Shown: in pieces, positions 36,094-45,142 of the stretch
How positions within the stretch are numbered: position 1 is the stretch's first letter
How the letters are laid out: the number at the start of each line of letters is the position of its first letter
Source of the DNA: Halomonas sp. SpR8
Lineage (GTDB): Bacteria; Pseudomonadota; Gammaproteobacteria; Pseudomonadales; Halomonadaceae
Direction: 5' to 3'
Length of the DNA: 64,000 nucleotides
Assembly (NCBI RefSeq): GCF_031010195.1
Contig: NZ_JAUAMC010000012.1
Coordinates: 1-64,000, forward strand
The notes under the pieces: generated by a model
What the model was told of the DNA's origin: nothing
The model's database searches: none
Seen by the model: the letters and a program-made list of their open reading frames with translations, nothing else
Position numbers and translations under genes: made by a program

Positions 36094-36942
36094 CTATTTG
36101 ATCTGAGACTTAAGCCAATCGACAAAAGTCTGCATTTTGGCGCTATGCTGCCAGCTTTCGGTTGGGATGTAGTAACACAGCAGAGAATCGACGCTTTGGT
36201 ACGAAATGGGCTGCAATGCGTTAGCTTTCACAAAGTCAGAAACCAGGGTCTCTGAACAAAACACCAGTCCTTTCCCAGCAATAGCTTCATACACACCATA
36301 AAGCTCCTGGTCAAAATACTTTATTTCAAATTCTGGAAGTGACTCTCCATTTTCTATTAACCAGTTTTCCCAAGGTGAGTCCGGCAGTTTATTGTTTTTC
36401 CACTTAGTCAGATAGACCGTAGGTGGCTTATCCACTGTGATGGAACGGATAAAAGGAAAGCTCCCATATACGTTAAAACGCTCTTTTTTTAATAAACTTG
36501 ACTCATCAACCCGGGTTACGTCCCCCAAACGAATAGAGAGGGTATTCACTTTTGATGCCACTACTTCACCCGTTGATACTTCAACATCAACATTTTGATA
36601 GATTTTATTGAAGTCATGTAGCAACGGAATTAGCACCAGGGCGGCAAAGGATGAGGTGGTATCAACATTCAGCTTTGAGGCATCTGACTTAATATTATCT
36701 AAAGCAGTCTGGATTTTCTGCAAACCGACGGTTGTCGCCTCAGAGAGCTGATGCCCCTCTGAGGTTAAAATCACGCCTCGATTGATTCGGGTAAACAGCC
36801 GCACTCCCAACCTATTCTCAAGATTGCTGATGTGATGCGACACATTTGCCGACGTTATCGACAGCTCCTCGGCAGCATCTTTAAAGCTCCCCAGCCGAGC
36901 GGCTGCTTCAAACACCTTAATCGCCTGTAGTGAAGCATTCAC
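36094..36942 (-). CDS. LysR-family regulator (GcvA-like)
   Basis: The 282-residue protein has the GcvA-type N-terminus (LQAIKVFEAAARLGSFKDAA, then ELSITSANVSHHISNLENRLG) and a LysR effector domain. The gene is visibly richer in A/T than its neighbours, as is the azoreductase gene divergent from it, which suggests that the pair was acquired together. It probably controls that gene. Confidence 0.87.
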   Translation of the reverse strand: MNASLQAIKVFEAAARLGSFKDAAEELSITSANVSHHISNLENRLGVRLFTRINRGVILTSEGHQLSEATTVGLQKIQTALDNIKSDASKLNVDTTSSFAALVLIPLLHDFNKIYQNVDVEVSTGEVVASKVNTLSIRLGDVTRVDESSLLKKERFNVYGSFPFIRSITVDKPPTVYLTKWKNNKLPDSPWENWLIENGESLPEFEIKYFDQELYGVYEAIAGKGLVFCSETLVSDFVKANALQPISYQSVDSLLCYYIPTESWQHSAKMQTFVDWLKSQIK

Positions 36943-37083
36943 CGCTAGCCTCCTATTTTTTGGTCTCAGCCTGGCTTCTCAATAGATAAGTTTTTCTCAC
37001 CTATCGATCCAGTTTATTCATTTGTCGCAGTATTGGCAAAAGGGCAGCATAGCCACTCCACACCGCTACCTGCTGAGGCCATC

Positions 37084-37752
37084 ATGCGCACATTACTTCA
37101 TATAGACGCTAGCGTACGTAAAGCGACAAACCCAAACCCTGACCACAACTCAATATCAAAACGTATTGCTATGCAGTTTGTTAATAAATGGCAATCTGCT
37201 CACAGTACAGATAATTACATTTATCGTGATATTGGCTTGAATCCACCTGCTTTTATTGACCAAGACTGGATAGGTGCCGTTTTCACACCAGATGAGCGAA
37301 AAAGCTCTGAGCAACGTGAAAAACTAGCGTTATCCGATCAGCTATTTAGCGAGTTAGCGCAAGCGGATGTCATCTTAATATCTTCACCTATGTACAACTA
37401 CGGCATGCCTGCCCCTCTTAAAGCGTGGTTCGACCAGGTAATGCGTATAAATAAAACATTTAGTTTTGATTTAGCTCGTGGTGATCATCCTATAGAGCCG
37501 CTTTTGTCTGGGAAAACACTTATTTTAGTCTCCTCATGCGGAGAGTTTGGGTTTGGGCCAGGAGGTGAACGTGAGCATATGAATCACCTCGGGCCGCATA
37601 TTAAGACATTGGGCAGATACTTGGGTATCGAATCATTTCACGAAATTTCTGCGGAATACCAAGAATTTGGAGATGAAAGGCATCAGCAATCAGTTGCAAG
37701 TGCGCTTAAAAATGCCGGATTGCTAGCAGCTGATTTAGCTAGCAACGAATAA
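37084..37752 (+). CDS. azoR: FMN-dependent NADH-azoreductase / quinone reductase (AzoR-like)
   Basis: The 222-residue flavodoxin-fold enzyme has LLHIDASVRK...NSISKRIAMQF (FMN phosphate site). SPMYNYGMPAPLKAWFDQVMRINKTF is also present, covering the FMN-binding core with its Tyr-Asn-Tyr pattern, and SSCGEFGFGPGGEREH follows. It reduces quinones and azo dyes with NADH. The start at 37084 has GAGG 6 bases upstream. It is divergent from the LysR gene at 36942. Confidence 0.9.
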   Translation: MRTLLHIDASVRKATNPNPDHNSISKRIAMQFVNKWQSAHSTDNYIYRDIGLNPPAFIDQDWIGAVFTPDERKSSEQREKLALSDQLFSELAQADVILISSPMYNYGMPAPLKAWFDQVMRINKTFSFDLARGDHPIEPLLSGKTLILVSSCGEFGFGPGGEREHMNHLGPHIKTLGRYLGIESFHEISAEYQEFGDERHQQSVASALKNAGLLAADLASNE

Positions 37753-38010
37753 ATATTTAAGCAGTAGCTGGGCAGCACGACACAAGCCAGCGAATCATCG
37801 CTCTCCTACTTGGTCGGACGAAGAAGCGTCGCCTTAAACTGAGATGTTATAGCTCGTTGTGTCATAGTTTTTGACCTGGCAATTCATAGCACTCCCATCA
37901 AAGGAGGTAGCCCCCTCCTCCAGAGGGGACTGCCTGTCACCATGCATTGTTGTATAGCACATGATCGGCCTTCTCAACCTGATTATAATAGTCCGAGTGG
38001 GGCCCTATCT

Positions 38011-38775
38011 TCAGGTACGGTTTATTGACACCCCGCCATCTACCAACAGCGCAGCCCCAGTTGTAAAGCTGGAGGCATCAGAAGCCAGGTAGAGAGCAGA
38101 TTGGGCAATTTCTTCAGGCTTTGCCGTCCGCTTCATTGCATGTAGGTTGGCTACGAACGCTAACGCTTCGGGGGTGTTAGCAAACTCCCTGGCTGCAGCG
38201 GTATCAGTTCCACCCGGCAATAATGCATTTACCCGAATGTTATGAGGGCCATATTCACAAGCGAGCACTTGCGTCAGCCCGATTAACCCTGCTTTGCTGG
38301 CCGCATAAGCCGCCATGCCTGGCATTCCTGCGCTATAGCCGACAAATGTCGAAGTAAAAATTAACGAGCCACCGCCAGCCGACCGCATGACAGGCAACTG
38401 ATACTTAGCTGCCAGAAAAGCGCTCGTTAAATTGGTTGTGATTACCTGATCCCAATCGGCCAATAACATCTCGGGCACCGGTCCCATTGCGCCTAAAATG
38501 CCTGCGTTGTTAAACGCCACGTCCAACTGACCAAACCGCGCTAGTGTCTCATCAACGAGCTGCTTGGCGAAATGCTCATCACCTACATCGCCAGCAACTG
38601 CTAACGCTTGGCCACCCTCCTCTTTTATGGCATCCACCAGCGTATCCAGCTCTGACGCTCTTCTGGCCGCTACCACGACACTCGCGCCTTCCTTAGCAAA
38701 AAGCCGGGCTGTCGCTCTGCCAATGCCTGCGCTGGCACCAGTAACAATGGCGACTTTATTTTCGAGTGCACTCAT
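38011..38775 (-). CDS. Short-chain dehydrogenase/reductase (SDR)
   Basis: The 254-residue classical SDR has the cofactor motif GASAGIG, NNAG at about residue 90, catalytic Ser in the FTSTF region, and YAASKAG with the Tyr-Lys pair. Arg-rich residues after the second strand (AARRASEL) suggest NADP(H). The start at 38775 has GGAGG 8 bases upstream. The gene is alone; upstream 300 bases and downstream 258 bases hold no recognised gene. The substrate is unknown. Confidence 0.9.
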   Translation of the reverse strand: MSALENKVAIVTGASAGIGRATARLFAKEGASVVVAARRASELDTLVDAIKEEGGQALAVAGDVGDEHFAKQLVDETLARFGQLDVAFNNAGILGAMGPVPEMLLADWDQVITTNLTSAFLAAKYQLPVMRSAGGGSLIFTSTFVGYSAGMPGMAAYAASKAGLIGLTQVLACEYGPHNIRVNALLPGGTDTAAAREFANTPEALAFVANLHAMKRTAKPEEIAQSALYLASDASSFTTGAALLVDGGVSINRT

Positions 38776-39085
38776 CTTTGTGACCTCCATCACTGTTCAG
38801 AGATAGGGAGAACTCTCCCCTCAACAGCGAAGATCATAAGAGGTCGTTTACCCAGCGCCGACCCGAAACTTGCTATATTACGCGGTTATACAGATGCTGA
38901 TTACATCGGAGTCCTGTTACGTCGCAGTGAGCCGTTGCTCATACTGCTCCGGAATAAGTCCACGAAGTCAATAAAAGCTGTCGACTTATATGGGGTCATT
39001 ACAACGATAATTTTGGCGAGTGTTTAGTCCACTCTACTCTTTGATAGAGATATAATTGCCTGTTGACTTTCTCTTGAGTCTGGCC
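38776..39085. other. 310-base region without a recognised gene
   Basis: No supported reading frame, repeat or RNA gene is seen. It probably holds the SDR promoter and untranslated tails. Confidence 0.4.
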
Positions 39086-39430
39086 TTACCTACCCTTCAG
39101 GCGTTTCGCCCGCAATGCTGTTGCATAAGCACGATCGGCCCATTCCTTGGCGTGAATTGGATTTTCAAAGATTTCCTCGGGTGCAGCGTAATAAGCCATT
39201 TTCACCTTTTTACCCCTCTTCGCGTATTCAAACTGCTCCATTCCTAACTCGATAAAGGAGCCTACCGAATATTCATCCGCTTTGAGGTAAAGAACATCAT
39301 CGGCGACGATCGCAAACATAAGACCATCGCGATAAACGCCATACCCTCCAAACATGCGCTTAGTTTCTATTTCACCAAAAAGCGCAAATACGTCGCTGAG
39401 GTTCGCGACAAATTCGCTGGTAGCTTTCAT
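39086..39430 (-). CDS. TfoX/Sxy N-terminal domain protein
   Basis: The 114-residue protein starts MKATSEFVANLSDVFALFGE and has KRMFGGYGVYRDGLMFAIVADDVLYLKAD, the diagnostic TfoX_N block. Stand-alone TfoX_N proteins of this size are common; unlike Sxy they lack the C-terminal domain, so a competence role should not be assumed. Base composition is low in G+C compared with the flanks. Confidence 0.85.
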   Translation of the reverse strand: MKATSEFVANLSDVFALFGEIETKRMFGGYGVYRDGLMFAIVADDVLYLKADEYSVGSFIELGMEQFEYAKRGKKVKMAYYAAPEEIFENPIHAKEWADRAYATALRAKRLKGR

Positions 39431-39530
39431 TATCCTAAAATCCGATTTCAGCCGTGCCGCATAGCGATATTGTATGGAATCTTCAGGCTAGAATGGACTG
39501 ACATCATTTTAAACGAAAGTCGAGTCAAAA

Positions 39531-39893
39531 TCAGCTCAGTTCAGCAAGCCGAGCTATTACTAGGTCTTTTAATAATTTTTCATCAACCTCCCAGTCACTA
39601 GGAATTTGAAATAAATGTTTCTTAACAACGTATCCTTCGTTTTCAAGCCTGGTCTTAAAGTCATCCATCACTTTGGCACTCCAAGGGGCAAGCGCAAGAT
39701 GGCGTTTCAACGCTGACACACCAAATATGTAATCACTATCTTTACAAATCTGAGGTACATTCCAAGCCAGCTTGCAATCTAATTCAGGAAATTTTTTGAG
39801 GATAACGTCAATAACATTCCTAAGGGTATTTCCTTTCTCTGAGTCTAATGAACTCAGGTAATCTTCCACTGAACTAAACTTGCTCGAACTCAT
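39531..39893 (-). CDS. DUF1801 (YdhG/iron-chaperone-like) family protein
   Basis: The 120-residue protein matches the DUF1801 fold: FSSVEDYLSSLDSEKGNTLRN, then FPELDCKLAWNVPQICK and a C-terminal helix. The family resembles frataxin-like iron chaperones; function here is unknown. It overlaps the truncated DUF899 gene by 4 bases. Confidence 0.78.
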   Translation of the reverse strand: MSSSKFSSVEDYLSSLDSEKGNTLRNVIDVILKKFPELDCKLAWNVPQICKDSDYIFGVSALKRHLALAPWSAKVMDDFKTRLENEGYVVKKHLFQIPSDWEVDEKLLKDLVIARLAELS

Positions 39894-40087
39894 ATTGACA
39901 ACCTCTTAACTACATTAATTCCATCAGTCTTTAACCCCAGATTCACCATGGGTTGCTTTCTACGCTCAGCGCTCAAAGCGTCGCGTGCCTGAGTCAGCGC
40001 TTTCTCTTTAATGAGCAACTGGTTGAGTGACGCTTCCCAAGTCTCAAGGGAGACAACCTTCAGTAATGGTTGCTTAATAGCCGGCAT
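39890..40087 (-). pseudogene. N-terminal remnant of a DUF899 (thioredoxin-like) gene
   Basis: A 65-residue frame with a good ribosome site (GGAGG 8 bases before the ATG at 40087) begins like DUF899 proteins: SLETWEASLNQLLIKEKALT, then RARDALSAERRKQPMV-like text. DUF899 proteins run on for more than 200 residues; here the frame changes character after AERRKQP and stops, overlapping the DUF1801 gene by 4 bases. The rest of the gene has been lost. Confidence 0.65.
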
Positions 40088-40188
40088 CTTCAAGCCTCCT
40101 ATTTTAATGCCATACAATACTATATATACATGCGTAGACGCTGGTAGTTAGCTCAGTATCTCATTCTAAATTAAGCTAACCACCTGCC

Positions 40189-40230
40189 TTTGATATAACC
40201 GATTTGATATAACCGATTTGATATAACAGA
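40189..40230. repeat. Three tandem copies of a 14-base unit
   Basis: The unit TTTGATATAACCGA occurs at 40189-40202 and 40203-40216, and with one change (TTTGATATAACAGA) at 40217-40230. It lies in the promoter region upstream of the AGE-family gene and 76 bases before its start. Confidence 0.85.
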
Positions 40231-40305
40231 GTAGTCAAGCTGCCCAAAAGCGCTATTGCTCAAGCATTTGTTACTGGCACTCCGCAACCCATAAGGCGAC
40301 TACCG

Positions 40306-41541
40306 ATGGATCAAAATTCCCGGCGCTGGATCGATAGCGCTACCCATCACCACTGGCTGACCCGCGAAGGGCTTGCGTTGTTCGAATTCCATCGCCAGGC
40401 GCGTCTGGCCTCAGGAGGTTTCGCAGTGCTCGATGGTGACGGGCGTATTCCCCACGGCGCCAGCGCCGACACCATGCTCACCGCGCGTATGGCCCACAGT
40501 TGTGCTTTAGCGGCGCTACAGGGCGTACCGGGCGCTGCCGCTCTGTCCGAACATGCGATTCGTGCGTTGGCAGGTAAGCTGCACGACGAGCAATACGGCG
40601 GCTGGTTCGGCGCCGATCCCGCCGCCAGCGACGACCGCACAAAGCAGTGCTATACCCATCACTTCGTAGCCCTCGGCGCCGCCACTGCGACCCACGCAGG
40701 CATTCCCGGCGCGGCTGCTCTGCTCGAAGAGGCCGTCGGGATAATCAACACCCGCTTCTGGTCGGCGGACGAGCAGGCCTTCGTGGAGAGTTACAGCCAG
40801 GACTGGGGCGAACTGAGCGACTACCGCGGCGGCAACAGCAACATGCACGGCGTAGAGCTGTGCTTGGCGCTGGCCGACGTGCGCGATGAACCGCTGTGGC
40901 TTGATCGGGCACTAGCCATCGTCGAACGGCTGATACACCGCCACGCGACTCCCCGGGATTACCGCATCCTCGAGCATTTTCATGGCGACTGGTCAGCGTG
41001 GCCGGAGCACAACGCCGACCGCCCCGACGACTGTTTCTACCCCTATGGCGCCACGCCGGGTCACGGTTTCGAGTGGTCGCGCTTGATGCTGCACCTGGAA
41101 GCGGCGCTGGAAACCCGCGGCCGCGCAGTTCCTACTTGGCTATTCACTGACGCCGCGGCGTTATTTGACGCCAGCCTGCGTGACGGCTGGGCCACCGACG
41201 GCGCCCCGGGGCTAGTGTATACCGTGGATTGGGAGGGGCGCCCAAACTCCCGGCGGCGTCGCCACTGGACTCACTGTGAAGCACTGGCCGCCGCTGCCGC
41301 ATTTCTGCAGCGCACTGGCGAAGCCTACTACGAGCGCTGGTATCGGCAACTGTGGGATTTCGTCAACACCGCCTTTATTGATCGCGCCCGGGGCGGCTGG
41401 TATCAGGAGCTGGACGGTAAACTGCAGATCGACACTACCGAAGGCGACATCAAGCCCGATCTCTACCACGCTTACCAGGCCACGCTGCTACCGCGGCTAC
41501 CCTTGGCACTCAATTTAGCGTTGGCTGTCGAGCGGCTGTAA
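40306..41541 (+). CDS. AGE-family epimerase/isomerase (YihS/mannose-isomerase-like)
   Basis: The 411-residue protein of the (alpha/alpha)6-barrel family aligns with Escherichia coli YihS: GGNSNMHGVE, ATPGHGFEWSRLMLHLEAALE, GLVYTVDWEG and DLYHAYQATLLPRLPLA. The three His residues in these motifs match catalytic/binding His of YihS. Members interconvert mannose, fructose and glucose, or sulfoquinovose and sulfofructose; which one cannot be told. The gene is clearly richer in G+C than its neighbours and has no sugar-transport genes beside it, suggesting separate acquisition. Confidence 0.87.
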   Translation: MDQNSRRWIDSATHHHWLTREGLALFEFHRQARLASGGFAVLDGDGRIPHGASADTMLTARMAHSCALAALQGVPGAAALSEHAIRALAGKLHDEQYGGWFGADPAASDDRTKQCYTHHFVALGAATATHAGIPGAAALLEEAVGIINTRFWSADEQAFVESYSQDWGELSDYRGGNSNMHGVELCLALADVRDEPLWLDRALAIVERLIHRHATPRDYRILEHFHGDWSAWPEHNADRPDDCFYPYGATPGHGFEWSRLMLHLEAALETRGRAVPTWLFTDAAALFDASLRDGWATDGAPGLVYTVDWEGRPNSRRRRHWTHCEALAAAAAFLQRTGEAYYERWYRQLWDFVNTAFIDRARGGWYQELDGKLQIDTTEGDIKPDLYHAYQATLLPRLPLALNLALAVERL

Positions 41542-41617
41542 TAGCTCAACCTTTATCCAAGGTAGCCGCACCACCTGAGGTCAAGTGCCAGTGTCGTTGT
41601 CACTGTGGCTATCCTAG

Positions 41618-41960
41618 CTATTTTCCGACTGTCGATAATCGCACATACTCAGGAACCCTTTCCTTGAGTAAGGTAATGAGTTCGGGCTGCATAAACTCAT
41701 AGTGATCAGGAATATCCAGACAGACTAGCCGCTTCCCCTTCAGCAATTCCTTGTACGCCTTGGCGACCTCATCCCGGTGGCTCTTTTCCATCACCAGGAC
41801 AATGTCAGCCAGCCCACTCAACTAAGCGCCAAGAAACAGGGGTTTTAGAACTCGAACTTGTCCCAGCGCCGATTGCTTGAATACCAGGATAAGCTGAAAA
41901 GACGCCTTCAGCCGTCGGACTGCGTAGCCTATTTTCGCTGCATATAAATAGAAGATTCAA
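41618..41960 (-). pseudogene. Frameshifted copy of a small (LMW-type) protein tyrosine phosphatase gene
   Basis: The minus strand encodes LNLLFICSENRLRSPTAEGVF in one frame, from a TTG at 41960. After a break near 41810 it continues in another frame as DIVLVMEKSHRDEV to the stop at 41618. Compared with the intact copy at 54618-54956 the break is a 4-base tandem duplication: here GTCAGCCAGCCCACTC, there GTCAGCCCACTC. The P-loop Cys-X5-Arg (CSENRLR) survives in the first part. The two copies differ at roughly one base in seven, so this is not a recent local duplication. Confidence 0.85.
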
Positions 41961-42012
41961 AGCGCCTCCTTGGACCCGGCTTTGCGGCGCGCCTAAAGTG
42001 CAGCGGTGAAGT

Positions 42013-42054
42013 AGTAAAGCGAAGACAAAGGCACCCGAGTGCCTCGCCTGGTTA
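42013..42054. repeat. Copy 1 of a ~42-base element shared with 60078-60119
   Basis: Ungapped comparison with 60078-60119 gives 33 identities in 42 positions, including AGTAAAGCG at one end, CCGAGTG in the middle and CTGGTTA at the other end. The centre here is a perfect hairpin (AGGCAC-CCGA-GTGCCT, 42029-42044). It lies just upstream of the broken phosphatase gene, and the stop codon of the ParE-like remnant (42052-42054) falls inside it. Confidence 0.6.
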
Positions 42055-42366
42055 GCTGCTCCCAAGCATGCACGCCCGAAGCATCCGCTCTTCTCGCATT
42101 ACATAGAGAACGAGACCCCGCCCCTCATCTTCTCTATAAAAAATGCGACACGGTGGAACCACTACTTCCCTGTATATCGAATTAGGCAGCTCCGGAGGAA
42201 TCTGCCCGGAATGGGGAAATCTTACAAACGCTCGATTTTATCGAAAGCTTCTCCGACCAAATGGCTTGCAGTAGCAGGGTTATCCAGAGCAATGTACTCA
42301 GCGATGACATCCAGTTCCTGGACGTTGAAATCGCATCCAAAAGACGAGTACCAGGGAATCGTCCAG
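42052..42366 (-). pseudogene. ParE/RelE-superfamily toxin gene remnant (frameshifted)
   Basis: The minus strand reads VQELDVIAEYIALDNPATAS...FDKIER, then after a one-base frame change near 42230 continues FVRFPHSGQIPPELPNSIYR, ...PCRIFYRE, ...LVLYVMREER and a stop at 42052. This is the full ParE pattern (helical hairpin, then the beta strands with PYRI[F/I]Y). The N-terminus lacks a clear start, and no ParD-like antitoxin gene is present beside it; the neighbouring hydrolase gene ends at 42397. It is a dead toxin-antitoxin relic. Confidence 0.75.
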
Positions 42367-42396
42367 CCCCTGCGTGCTATGTAGTGCGACACTACG

Positions 42397-43155
42397 TTAT
42401 GGTTTGTTGTACGCGACACACGCTTGAACAGCGCACGAAAATCGAGCCGGGCTCTCCGCCATCATTAGATGCCCTGTGTCCGCAATGTTGATTCGCATCG
42501 TGCATGTACGAGTCAACCAGTCGGGTACGTCCCATGCATCAGGCGATCGAGTGCCAGCAATTAAACTGACAGCAAGGCCGGAATCGATAAGGCGAGAGAG
42601 GGTTTGGAGATACGTACTCGGCTTCGTTGCTTCGACTACCGCTTTAGCTTGCGCTTTTATAGTCGTCGCTGGCTGATTGGAAAGCCAGGAGGTAGCTAAA
42701 CGCGAGGTCCATTCCGTAATAGGCACGCCAGCGCTCGCGAACCAATCAGATGGCGCGTGTCTATAACAGGCCACTATTTCTTCAACTTTCTCTATCGGCA
42801 TAGCGGCCAATTCGGCAGACCAGAAAGCGTCTTTAATAGTGAGGTTTCCTTCCACGCTGATTAAAGACGACACTAGCTCTGGAAAACGATCGGCCACCAG
42901 AACTGCAATTGCGCCTCCTACCGAGTGTCCTACGATATGAGCCTGTTCAATTCCAGCGTCTAAAATGTACTTAGCAACATGTTCCGCTTGAGCAAGTAAA
43001 TCGATGCCTGCTGTTTCTTGCTGGGAAAGTGCACCGTAGCCAATCAAGTCAGGCGCATGCACCTCTACTTGATCGAACTCTGCCAATATTTTCGGATCGT
43101 TCAAAGAGCCAAACAAACCGTGGATAAGAACGACTGCTTGTTTTCTATGCGTCAT
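42397..43155 (-). CDS. Alpha/beta-fold hydrolase
   Basis: The 252-residue protein has the oxyanion region VVLIHGLFGS, the nucleophile elbow GHSVGG (Ser), and a C-terminal His in IADTGHLMMAESP; an Asp is likely in the GTRSPDAW region. Esterases and C-C hydrolases of small molecules have this size. No signal peptide is present. Its substrate cannot be told. It is single, in the same direction as the ParE remnant that follows. Confidence 0.87.
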   Translation of the reverse strand: MTHRKQAVVLIHGLFGSLNDPKILAEFDQVEVHAPDLIGYGALSQQETAGIDLLAQAEHVAKYILDAGIEQAHIVGHSVGGAIAVLVADRFPELVSSLISVEGNLTIKDAFWSAELAAMPIEKVEEIVACYRHAPSDWFASAGVPITEWTSRLATSWLSNQPATTIKAQAKAVVEATKPSTYLQTLSRLIDSGLAVSLIAGTRSPDAWDVPDWLTRTCTMRINIADTGHLMMAESPARFSCAVQACVAYNKP

Positions 43156-43274
43156 TTTATCTTCCTCGCTCAGTAAGTTTAATCGCCTAACCGTCCATTA
43201 AATGGCCAATTTTCCCTGGGTTAGTACCACCCGCTCAATAAGATTCTCAACATTATGTCGATCGTTGAACATAC

Positions 43275-43640
43275 TCAACGAGCGTCCGGTGGATTGCCTT
43301 GTTGATTGTTTTGTAGCAATGATTCGATCTCTATGGACTGCCCAAGAAATTCAAATATTTGAGAACCAGAAGCTGCTTGGTGCAATGCAATGCCCGACAG
43401 TTGGTTGGTTGCTAAAGCTAGCGCTTGATAGGAATCCACTCCACATGCATTTTTAATAAACACTTGATTGTCGTCGACGAGTACGCGAACAGGGCATCGC
43501 CAGTCTTTCCCAGCGACAGTCTCAACGTCCTGAACGGGGTGGCCAATTTCAAGACGTATTTGTTGTCGAGTGCCATCAAAGACTGCCTCAAATGCACGCG
43601 ACGCAATTGTTGATGTGTATGTATTTGAAATAGGATTCAT
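43275..43640 (-). CDS. Small hypothetical protein (DUF6968-like)
   Basis: The 121-residue protein starts at the ATG at 43640 (AAGGAAG 7 bases upstream). The core FDGTRQQIRLEIGHPVQD...DWRCPVRVLVDD...GVDSYQALALATNQLSG resembles the small conserved family in which WxCPV and GVDSxQAL recur, which I believe is DUF6968. The function is unknown. It is a lone gene between the hydrolase and an aldo/keto reductase on the other strand. Confidence 0.6.
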   Translation of the reverse strand: MNPISNTYTSTIASRAFEAVFDGTRQQIRLEIGHPVQDVETVAGKDWRCPVRVLVDDNQVFIKNACGVDSYQALALATNQLSGIALHQAASGSQIFEFLGQSIEIESLLQNNQQGNPPDAR

Positions 43641-43844
43641 GCTATCGCTTCCTTTATTCAGCGCTGCAACCAGGCATGTGCCACGCTCAGCGCTTGGTGA
43701 AACAGATGATGAGTGGCTGCTCAATACTCCTCTAGCGCCTGAAGGCTAGAGGGTTCGCAGTATTCTGGTAGCTTATACCCCTTCGGACGGTTCCTGCGCT
43801 TAATGAACATGAGTTGGAATAGCATCACAGCAGAGGATTTAGAC

Positions 43845-44666
43845 ATGCAGAAAATCGAGCTAGGTGGAGTAAGTGTACCCCGTATAGGCCAGGGCACCTG
43901 GCATATGGGCGAGAATGCCGGGCAGCAGCAGGCTGAGATCAGGGCGCTGCGCGAAGGTCTGGATCTGGGTATGACGCTGATCGATACCGCAGAGATGTAT
44001 GCCGAGGGCGGCGCAGAAGAGATCGTTGGCCAAGCGATCCGTGACCGGCGCGATGAGGTGTATCTGGTCAGCAAGGTTTACCCGCACAACGCCAGCTCCA
44101 AGGGAGTTCAAGCCGCCTGCGAGCACAGCCTGCGCCGATTGGGCACCGACTCTATCGATCTGTACCTGCTGCACTGGCGCGGCCAGTACCCGCTGAGCGA
44201 AACAGTGGCAGCGTTTGAGCGGCTACGCGAGCAGGGCAAGATCCTGCGCTGGGGCGTGTCGAACTTCGACATTGACGACTTGGCAGAGCTCGACGCGCCC
44301 GCTTGCGCCACCAATCAGGTGCTCTACAACCCCGAAGCACGCGGCATTGAATACGACCTGCTGCCCTGGCAAGCACAGCGAAACATGCCGCTCATGGCCT
44401 ACTGCCCCATCGGCCAGGGCGGCGCGCTACTGCATGACGCCGTCCTGCAACGCATCGCCGACAAGCACAGCGCCACGACTGCGCAAATCGCCCTCGCCTG
44501 GGCACTGCGCCATCCCGGGGTGATCGCTATTCCCAAAGCCGTTAACCTGGATCACCTCAAACAGAACGCCAAGGCAGATACCGTCAGACTCGACGACGAT
44601 GACCTGGCTCAGATCGACGCCGCTTATCCCCCAGCAACGCGCAAGCACTCTTTGAAGATGGTGTGA
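43845..44666 (+). CDS. Aldo/keto reductase
   Basis: The 273-residue TIM-barrel NADPH oxidoreductase has the catalytic tetrad: Asp in TLIDTAEMY, Tyr in AEMYAEGG, Lys in YLVSKVYP, His in LYLLHWRG. The C-terminal cofactor part (IAIPKAVNLDHLKQN) is normal. The start at 43845 has GAGGA 7 bases upstream. The 137-residue membrane protein and the remnant of a second, Tat-exported aldo/keto reductase follow in the same direction. Confidence 0.9.
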   Translation: MQKIELGGVSVPRIGQGTWHMGENAGQQQAEIRALREGLDLGMTLIDTAEMYAEGGAEEIVGQAIRDRRDEVYLVSKVYPHNASSKGVQAACEHSLRRLGTDSIDLYLLHWRGQYPLSETVAAFERLREQGKILRWGVSNFDIDDLAELDAPACATNQVLYNPEARGIEYDLLPWQAQRNMPLMAYCPIGQGGALLHDAVLQRIADKHSATTAQIALAWALRHPGVIAIPKAVNLDHLKQNAKADTVRLDDDDLAQIDAAYPPATRKHSLKMV

Positions 44667-44728
44667 GGACGAGCTATCAGCGGCGTAAAACATCTCAGGC
44701 CCCAACGGCCCCGGACAGGAGCGATGTC

Positions 44729-45142
44729 ATGTCACTGCCCGCCCCGCAACCCAATGCCTGGATCCGCTTTCTCGCCCACCTGCTGTTTATCCTCGCGGCG
44801 TGGACGCTGTTCATCAAATACCTGTTTCCCGTTGGCTATGCGCTGGCATACGGGGAGCACTGGGCGCGTTATATCTATTGGGACTTATGGTCAGTGGCGC
44901 ACGTCTGGCTAGGCTGGGCGCTGCTCAAACGGCCCCGCTATACGCGTGCCTTGGCGGTGGGCATGTCGGTGATTGAAATTCTCATCATCTGCACCCTGTT
45001 CGTGCGTTTTCTCGGCGACCCTGAGTGGTCGATCTGGCGCACCAACTGGTTTATTAATAAGGTATTTGTGCTGACATGCTTTGTGCTGGTGTTGGCGGCC
45101 ACGGTGCCGATTCAAAAAAATCGGAAGGAGCGACCGCTATGA
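44729..45142 (+). CDS. Small integral membrane protein, unknown
   Basis: The 137-residue protein has about four hydrophobic segments (LAHLLFILAAWTLFIKYLF, then VAHVWLGWALL, SVIEILIICTLFVRFL and VFVLTCFVLVLAATV). The start at 44729 has AGGAG 7 bases upstream. It overlaps the next frame (45139) by 4 bases and lies between two aldo/keto reductase genes, suggesting one operon. I do not recognise the family. Confidence 0.7.
   Translation: MSLPAPQPNAWIRFLAHLLFILAAWTLFIKYLFPVGYALAYGEHWARYIYWDLWSVAHVWLGWALLKRPRYTRALAVGMSVIEILIICTLFVRFLGDPEWSIWRTNWFINKVFVLTCFVLVLAATVPIQKNRKERPL

Noticed and set aside
37880-37960. GC-rich hairpin between azoR and the SDR gene (AGGTAGCCCC ... GGGGACTGCCT)
   Set aside because: Pairing is imperfect and there is no T-run; too weak to call a terminator or an RNA gene.
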